A stretch of 64,000 nt of DNA. Origin: Salvator merianae. Taxonomy: Eukaryota > Chordata > Lepidosauria > Squamata > Teiidae. The notes under the pieces are model-generated. The model was not told the DNA's origin. It was given only the letters and a program-made list of their open reading frames with translations, and searched no databases. The DNA lies in the NCBI GenBank assembly GCA_003586115.2, contig QVOM02000001.1, forward strand, positions 20,091,289 through 20,155,288, in the 5' to 3' direction. Positions 57,723-64,000 of the stretch are shown here, one piece after another (within the stretch, counting starts at the first letter, position 1; each line of letters opens with the position of its first letter). The position numbers and the translations under genes are program-made.

Positions 57723-60657
57723 ACCAACATAATGTTGTGTGCATTATTGATGTGATTTCATGGGTGGAGAGCTGGAGGCATCTACCTAGGGTAGGAAGCT
57801 GAACTTGATTAACTTTGTGTCTTATGAAAAAGGAATATGAACTATTGAAGTTCTAAATTATAGTTACCACCTAAAAGTGTCAATAAAGTGAATGCTAAAA
57901 GAGAGTGTCAAATGACAGAGTAGTAAACAAAAAAGCTATGTTGAATGCTGTTCTCTTTGATCGCACCCACATCTCTAAACTTTGGCAAAAGCCTTACATG
58001 GATACCTGCTGCTGCATTACATAGGAATAGAACATTGGCTACTCTGGATTTAACGTAAGCAAAGTGTGACCGTCTAGATGTTGATGGACTATAATTTCCA
58101 TTATTCTTTGCCCTGGCAGCACTGCCTGAGGTTGATGGGAGCTTTAGTTCAGCACAGTCCCAATGAAGCACTTATGCTTTAAATCAGGGTGGTCAAATTA
58201 TGGTCTTCTAGATATTCCAGAATTATAGTTTCTGTGTGCTAATATAGACATCTGGCCAATTGTAAGGAAGGATGTGAGTTGTAATTCAGCCATATCTCAA
58301 GGAGCATAATACAGCCACTCATACGTGAGGCAAATGAACTCATTCAAATGTTCCATGCAACAACATACTTAGAATGTTTTTATTAAGAGAAAATATTTGG
58401 CATAAAAATCAGATATACTTGAAGGAAGAAGTGACACCTTTTTAGAAGCAGGTTAGTACTTTATTAGCACAGCTATATTTTTATATAATGCAATTGAAAC
58501 ATAAAAAAAAAAATCTGTCTTCAGTAACACCATGCAACCTTCTGGAAGAGGCTTTTTGTGAACTAAGCCGTAGAAAGTTAGCAAAAGGAGAAAAAAATGG
58601 GTAGAGAACCACACCTCTAACCTTGTTTAAAACTGCCGTCTAATTATTGTGGCTATTCTCAATCTTGGTGGAGTTGAAAAGCCGGTCTAAAATCTTGATA
58701 AAATGTATGGGTCTAGTTAAATTCCAAATGTGGCTTTATTTCCTTTGGATTAGTAAATTTTAGAGCCTAGCCCATATCTAATTACTCATACATTAGAAAA
58801 GTTGCCTCAGTATAATAAATGTTACCTTTTTTTTGGTGGCAATACCTCAGATTTTACATTGAGGTATTGCCTCCCATTTTTTCATGAGTTCAATAGCCCT
58901 GCTCAATATTATATTGCCTCAATATGCCCATTGTGAAATTTGTAAGTGCAGTGGTGCAATTTTTTCCCCAAAACTTCTCTCTTCATAGTGCTGGTGAGGT
59001 TGCATGAGTGCTGACTGATGACAAAATTTTACTCCAGTGCCACAGACCTATGAACTACATATTAAGTTAAAGCTCAAAATAAATTATGCAAATACAGCAC
59101 AGTGCTAATTATTTTACCTTAGTAAATACCAATAAATAACCCAGGAAGCTAGCACTTAACCATAATCTTCTTAGTTACTTCTTACACTCAGCTTTCATAT
59201 GCAATATTGACCTTGGCAGTAAAATCCTCACTTGAAACATAAGCCAGCACAAACCTCCAGTAATGTCATGTCCTTGCCCTGTGGTAAAGACAAACCTAAA
59301 GCATCATTTATTCCTTTTTTGGAACTGACCTTTTATTTCACATTTTACAATCCGCCTCTTTCCTTTATTCTCTCTCTTCTCTTCTGCTTTGTCACGTTAT
59401 TTTTTTTCTTTACACTCCTTTCATGCTAACTCCCCCAAGTAAAAAAATCATATTCTGAATTATTTTCTTCTCTGCCAGGTGCATTTTTGCTTGTTGAAAT
59501 TTATAATTCCAGCTATATTTAACGTGCACAACAATGCACGTTTACTTAGGAATAAATCTGGTCAAATTAAGTGGGCCTTTTTCAGAAATATCTACCGGAT
59601 CCCTATCTTAATTATCTACAGTTTTCATCACTATCTACTACAATTCACGGGTATGGTATGCCATAGTTCAGTGCTTCCCTTTCTCAGCAGCAGCCCATAG
59701 ATAGAGACTGAAGGGTATGAGGAAGTGGGGAGAGGAAATGGAAGCTTTTCTGAAATAACAATTACTTTAAATCTAGAGTTCACCTTAATCAGATTTTAGG
59801 CAGTCTTCATATACAGGTACATGTTCAGGAGTTCCCTTCCTGCAAATACTGTACACAGGGACCCTGTGGGAAGTTTGTGTGACGTTAGGATTGTGATTAT
59901 TTAACATGGCCCTTGTCTTTGTTCCTCTAGTGTGGAACAGTAATCCTCATAATGCTCAACTAGAACTGGATTACATACTGCTGTGAAAGTCAGGGATTTC
60001 AAGTAGGGCTTAAATGTTCATTGTTTTCCCTGTTTTAGAACCAGTGTGCTTTACATTCTCCATCTTGCTCACTCTCAAAGTAAATGTGGAAGTTTTGTCC
60101 CTCTTCTGTCATTTCCATATCACAGATGGGGGTGAGTGTTAAGAAAGGATGAGGTATGTCGTTCATGTGAAATATCTGATCAGTCCAGGGTTGTGCTGGG
60201 ATTTCAATCCCTGATCCAAATCTCAGATCCTAACCAATGGACTTCAATCTCATCATCTCCAGATGCCCACTTTCAATTTCCCAATGTCAATTGTATTCTG
60301 ATGATAAAGGAAAAGACAACACCCAGTACCTATCTGTGGTCATCTAAAGCAATTAGATATGCAAAAGCTATGCACCTATCTATCTATGGCATTGTTCTCT
60401 TACCTACAGTGAGCTAGCCTGAACATAATGTAGCTGTGTTTGGATAGAATGTTGACCAGAATTTATACAATAGTTCACTAAAACTGGCTTGAAAATAAAC
60501 TTTTATATGCTGAACTTCTCTACTTTCTCCTCTTCTGGTCCACACACATTACCAAAAGAACTACCAATAATTTCTAGTGAGCATGCTTATAGTACCAACC
60601 CCCTAAAAAGCATTCTTAGAACTTCTTTTCAGTAGTATTGTAACTATCAGAGACTCT
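57723..60657. other. AT-rich, mostly unassigned
   Basis: Apart from the palindromic repeat copies near 58060-58310, nothing was recognised. An inverted pair (CAATACCTCAGATTTTACAT / ATTGAGGTATTGCC) at 58839-58871 forms a small hairpin. Confidence 0.5.
58060..58150. repeat. Palindromic repeat, GATGTTGATGGACTATAATTTCC type
   Basis: TAGATGTTGATGGACTATAA faces GTTGATGGGAGCTTTAGTTC, separated by CTGGCAGCACTGCC. It is a decayed copy of the ACTACAACTCCCATCA palindromic repeat. A second, weaker one follows at 58200-58310 (GTTGTAATTCAGCC). Confidence 0.6.
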
Positions 60658-60819
60658 GGGCATTTCCACACTGGTTGGTATATTGGACCAGCAAGTGTAT
60701 TAGGAGCCTTATTCAGGGCGTCTCTTAGACTGCACCAGCATGTGGAAGAAAGGCTCTTAGTACACTTGCTGGTCTGGTATACTGGCCGGTGCAGAATCAA
60801 ATCTGATGTGGAAATAGCA
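60658..60819. mobile_element. Palindromic MITE (GGGCATTTCCACAC)
   Basis: Left GGGCATTTCCACACTGGTTG, right GATGTGGAAATAGCA. The arms contain ACCAGCAAGTGTATTAGGAGCC and its near-complement GGCTCTTAGTACACTTGCTGGT. Flanks TCT and TTT differ at one base. 162 bp, no coding potential. Confidence 0.7.
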
Positions 60820-61307
60820 TTTGCTTCAAACTCAAAAGTTCTTGATAGGCACACAAAGGGGGATGAGATATTGTTGGCTCTCCAACACTCCTCTGACCAA
60901 CTGTAAGAAAGGATAACAGCTGCTACCTAGGACTAGCTGGAGGGCAGCAGGTTCCAAACTCTTGAGACAAGGGTTTGGCACAAGAGTCCTGAAACCATCT
61001 CATCTTTTGAAGGTCCTGGAATGGCCCAGCCCTGACGAATACAAGAAGCTTAGCCTTCTGTCCTGCCTTACTCCTCTGAATACTGTACTATTTCAGCACC
61101 CTCCCCATCTCAGTCTCCATTTTAAGGCAAGTCTCGAGCTCTAGCAACTAGGTGAACCAAGTTTTAGGTCTGATACCACTCAGCTTTATGCTTACAGTTA
61201 CAGGAAATCGCCCCTTGTGGTATATGCTCATCTGTATGCATGCAAAGCGTATAACAGCATGCAAAACTCCATGGACTGCTGACATTTGTATTTTTGACTT
61301 TGATATC

Positions 61308-61372
61308 TGCATGGAGCAAGGAATTGGACTCAACAGCTTAAATGGTCCTTCAGCTCTGTGATACTATGATGT
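61308..61372 (+). mobile_element. CR1 LINE extreme 3' end
   Basis: GGAATTGGACTCAACAGC...GGTCCTTCAGCTCTGTGATACTATGATG is the terminal CR1 segment, aligned with 50200-50245. Only ~65 bp. Confidence 0.65.
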
Positions 61373-62072
61373 AACACCAGCCCTTGTTTTTTTAATTAAC
61401 AAAATTGGGCCCAACCAGAAACTGATTTGGCAATTTGATATTCAAATTTGATGATCTTCATAAAAGCTCAATGGAATAGGGAAAGAAATCTCTTCCTTGT
61501 GAATGTAGCAGAGGAACTCAAAATGGCATGCACAAAACTGCCAGAAGAATAGCAATGTAATGTCCCCATTATTTTCCTTCTACAACAAAATCCCTTACTG
61601 CACAGTACACCATTTTGCCTGCATAGGAAAGATTTAAAATATAATATAGATAAAAAAAGATGGCAGGGGGATTGAGATAGGGCAAGTTTATAATACTGGT
61701 AAAAAGATTACACTGTTAAGTTATAGTTCCTTGTAGCTGATGCTTGTATTATAAAAATAAGAGATTCCCTCACCACAGAGTATACTAATGGAAGGACTCA
61801 AGTAACTCTCTAAGTCTGATACCACAAGTCATGGCAAATAAGTTTGTGTTGCCATCTCCAAAACTGTAGAGGTCTATTTCCAACTGCTAACCTTAATAAT
61901 ATAAGGTTTAATGTTGTTTTCCATCTGTGGTCTATGAGCCAATTGATGGACTAGGACTTCTAGAAAAAGATATCTAGATCTCCTCTCCTTGCAAAACATC
62001 TACTCCATAGAGGTGGACTCAACATAATAGCACACTTCTCCAGTTGGAGAGGCATGATGATCATGGTGAAAC
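61373..62072. other. Putative 3' flank/UTR of the serine-rich gene
   Basis: No ORF or repeat seen. If the gene is real, its 3' UTR on the minus strand occupies part of this stretch. Confidence 0.35.
61907..61912 (-). promoter_or_regulatory. Possible ATTAAA polyadenylation signal for the serine-rich gene
   Basis: On the minus strand this reads ATTAAA about 160 bases downstream of the TGA at 62073. No AATAAA was seen on that strand between 61380 and 62072. The hexamer is common by chance in AT-rich DNA, so position is the only support. Confidence 0.2.
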
Positions 62073-64000
62073 TCACAGACTTTCAGGCTTATCATTCTGG
62101 GTTCTGGAGACACTTCTTTCAGTGAACCCTCCACTTTCACCACTCTCCCAGGCACCTTCATTTGCAACAGAATGTGTGACATTCCCATGCTTATCATAGT
62201 GATTTCCAGAAACGCTACTCACTGGAAAAGCTGTATTTCCACCACTGTGGCTTATAGAAAGGTTGTCCACTGGAGCGTCTGCTTCATCACAACCTCTTCT
62301 ATAAGTATCAGTCTGTGGAAGCTCTTCATATCCCCCACTTTGGCTACTGTAAATTCCAGGTTGTAGATGCCTTTCGCTTTCAGAGCTCTGGCTTCTAGAC
62401 AGATTGCCTTCTGGAATATCTTCAGCCTGGCTTTCAGTTCTAGAAACAGTAGGGTGTAAAGCTACTGCACATCTATAACTGTAGCTTCTAGAAACTGAAC
62501 CTTCTGGGAAATTTTCATTTCCACTACTGCAGCTTCTCGAAAGACTAGCCTCTGAGACACTTCTGTTTCCTTCACTGGACCTTCTATAAAAGTCAGCTGC
62601 TTTAAAGCTTCCACTTTCTCCACTGTAGCTTCTAGAAAGGCTATGTTCAATAGCATCTTCATTACTGGCATGAAGGTAAATAGGAGTGGATGTTTCCAAA
62701 GGGCCTCTGCTCTCACCACTGTGCTCTCTAGAAAAACTACTCTCTGAGATTACTTTGCTTCCACCACTTTGATGTCTATGTGAACTGCTGTCTGGGACAT
62801 CTCTGCTCTCCCATCTGCCCAGTCCAGAAAGTCCAGACTGTGAAGACACTTCACTCCTGGGGCTATCAGCTTCTAAAGGAAGTCTGGCTTCTGGGAAGCT
62901 TTCTTTTGTCCCATGGTCAACTTGTGAACTTAGTTTTTCATGAACATCTTCATTTTCACTGCTGGGAGTTCTAACAAAGACACTATCAGTTAATGTTGCA
63001 CTTCTGATACTTGGGGTTCTAAAACCACTCCCTTGTGAGATTGCTCTGCTGCTACCACTATGATTCCTAGAAACAGGGCTTTCTATCAAGCCTGCTTTGT
63101 TACCACTAGAAAGTTGGCCACCTTCTTGTGTGTATTCAGTATGTGCTTCACTGAATGCAGTGTCTGCAAAGCCTCCACTTTGGCCTCTTTGGCTTCTAGA
63201 GAAGGCACTCTGTGAACTGCTTCTACGAGCAGGGTTGCTGCTTCTAAAAGTGTTATCCACTTGGACCCTGCTTTTTTCAGCACTGTTGATTCTAGAAATA
63301 GCAGCTTTAACATATCCTTCACTTACAGGATCACTGGCAGCCTGGTTTTCAGATAGGCTGTTTGCCTCACTATGACTTCTAGAAACACCACCTACTGGGA
63401 CTCCACCATCTTCAGCACTGTTGGTTTGGCAAAGAAGAGTTTCCACATTCTCTTCATTTTCATTGCTACCAACAGCCTGGCTTCTAGAAACATTATGATC
63501 TGACTTGTGACTGCTTCTCCCACTATGGCTTCTAGAAATGCCACCCACTGGGACCCCACCATCTTCAGCACTGTTGGTTCTGGAAATGAAGGGTTCAGCA
63601 TATTCTCCACTTCTGCTACTACCAATAGACTGGCTTCTAGAAACATTACAATCTGAGATGTGGCTGCTTCTCCCACTATGGCTTCTAGAAATGCCACCCA
63701 CTGGGACCCCACCATCTTCAGCACTGTTGGTTCTGGAAATTAGAGGCTCAGCATATTCTTCTCTTCTATAGCTACCAACAGTATGACTTCTAGAAACATT
63801 AGGGTCTGACATGTGGCTGCTTGTCCCACTATGGCTTCTAGAGATGCCACCCACTGGGACCTCACCATCTTCAGCACTGTTGGTTCTGTAAACAGAAGGA
63901 CCAACAGTTTCTTCATTTCCGTACTGGCCACAAATTTTGTTTTCATCAAGCTGGCTTCTAGTAAGACCACCAGGGCTCCCAGAAAAACTGCCTGTTGAGA
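62073..64000 (-). CDS. Serine-rich repeat protein, C-terminal part (5' end outside window)
   Basis: I do not recognise the gene. The frame is open from the window edge to a TGA at 62073-62075, at least 642 codons; reading upstream of the GTG at 63854 shows no stop before 64000, so the start lies outside. The protein is dominated by Ser, Arg, Gly, Glu and Asn, with no cysteine pattern, membrane segment or catalytic motif. It is built from units opening with [I/V/L/F]-S-R-[S/T]-x-S-G. Near the edge these form exact 51-residue (153-bp) tandem repeats, each made of 16 + 19 + 16 residue sub-repeats; toward the C-terminus the units diverge to roughly 19-24 residues. The many R-x-x-S sites and low complexity suggest a disordered, perhaps phosphorylated protein; that is inference. 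It is probably the last coding exon of a vertebrate gene. An expanded repeat without host function is the alternative, but length and diverged units favour real coding. Confidence 0.7.
   Translation of the reverse strand, partial: STGSFSGSPGGLTRSQLDENKICGQYGNEETVGPSVYRTNSAEDGEVPVGGISRSHSGTSSHMSDPNVSRSHTVGSYRREEYAEPLISRTNSAEDGGVPVGGISRSHSGRSSHISDCNVSRSQSIGSSRSGEYAEPFISRTNSAEDGGVPVGGISRSHSGRSSHKSDHNVSRSQAVGSNENEENVETLLCQTNSAEDGGVPVGGVSRSHSEANSLSENQAASDPVSEGYVKAAISRINSAEKSRVQVDNTFRSSNPARRSSSQSAFSRSQRGQSGGFADTAFSEAHTEYTQEGGQLSSGNKAGLIESPVSRNHSGSSRAISQGSGFRTPSIRSATLTDSVFVRTPSSENEDVHEKLSSQVDHGTKESFPEARLPLEADSPRSEVSSQSGLSGLGRWESRDVPDSSSHRHQSGGSKVISESSFSREHSGESRGPLETSTPIYLHASNEDAIEHSLSRSYSGESGSFKAADFYRRSSEGNRSVSEASLSRSCSSGNENFPEGSVSRSYSYRCAVALHPTVSRTESQAEDIPEGNLSRSQSSESERHLQPGIYSSQSGGYEELPQTDTYRRGCDEADAPVDNLSISHSGGNTAFPVSSVSGNHYDKHGNVTHSVANEGAWESGESGGFTERSVSRTQNDKPESL
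63388..63999 (-). repeat. 153-bp in-frame tandem repeat array inside the serine-rich ORF
   Basis: The same block, encoding the end of one NSAEDGGVPVGG unit and the start of the next SRSHSG unit, recurs at 63388, 63541, 63694 and 63847, a constant spacing of 153 bp. That equals 51 codons, so the array preserves the frame. Copies differ by scattered substitutions, most of them outside the GGVPVGG-[IV]-SRSHS core. The array reaches the window edge, so the total copy number is unknown. Confidence 0.9.

Noticed and set aside
63086..63998. Other-frame ORFs of 76-110 aa rich in LEA/FLEA motifs
   Set aside because: Periodic by-products of the 153-bp repeat; only the serine-rich frame stays open through the whole region and to the window edge.

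Overview
The window looks like nuclear DNA of an amniote vertebrate, most likely a squamate reptile. The evidence is the mixture of repeats: L2-clade LINE tails on both strands, a CR1 3' end, decayed L1 ORF2 pieces, tRNA-derived SINE fragments, many short non-autonomous DNA transposons and abundant microsatellites. There is no bacterial-style gene packing, and codon-scale open reading is almost absent from the first 62 kb. The species assignment is inference.

Region by region. 1-360 is the tail of an L2 LINE. 1.6-9 kb holds a GGGCC-ended element (1634-2059), a GC-rich hAT element (6770-7035) and a nested pair (7968-8796, with an insert at 8025-8628) followed by a 105-bp tandem duplication. 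10-16.5 kb holds L2 remnants, one of them split by a 180-bp palindromic MITE, and a 942-bp hAT element. 17-24.7 kb holds SINE pieces, further hAT-like elements and a MITE carrying a (TCC)n tract. 26-31.2 kb is a dense cluster of MITEs inserted in MITEs plus a CpG-rich 631-bp element. 34-42.8 kb holds another CpG-rich element, a second GC-rich hAT copy and an L2 tail. 44-50.4 kb holds an L1 reverse-transcriptase fragment (minus strand), CCTAAG-type MITEs, a pentanucleotide array and a CR1 tail. 53-57.7 kb holds a 1.2-kb element inserted in a MITE, and an L1 3' end (plus strand). 58-62 kb is mostly unassigned. From 62,073 to the window edge the minus strand carries the only convincing host coding sequence: the C-terminal part of a serine-rich, repeat-built protein, open for over 640 codons and continuing beyond the window.

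The main pattern is that many MITE families in this window, with little in common internally, end in GG...CC and are flanked by 3-bp target duplications (ATT, ATA, TAT, TAA, AGG, AAA, GAT, TGT, TCA, TTA). This suggests one enzyme class, or a few related ones, mobilised them, and several landed inside other MITEs. A separate set with 8-bp duplications is hAT. No autonomous transposase for either set was found here.
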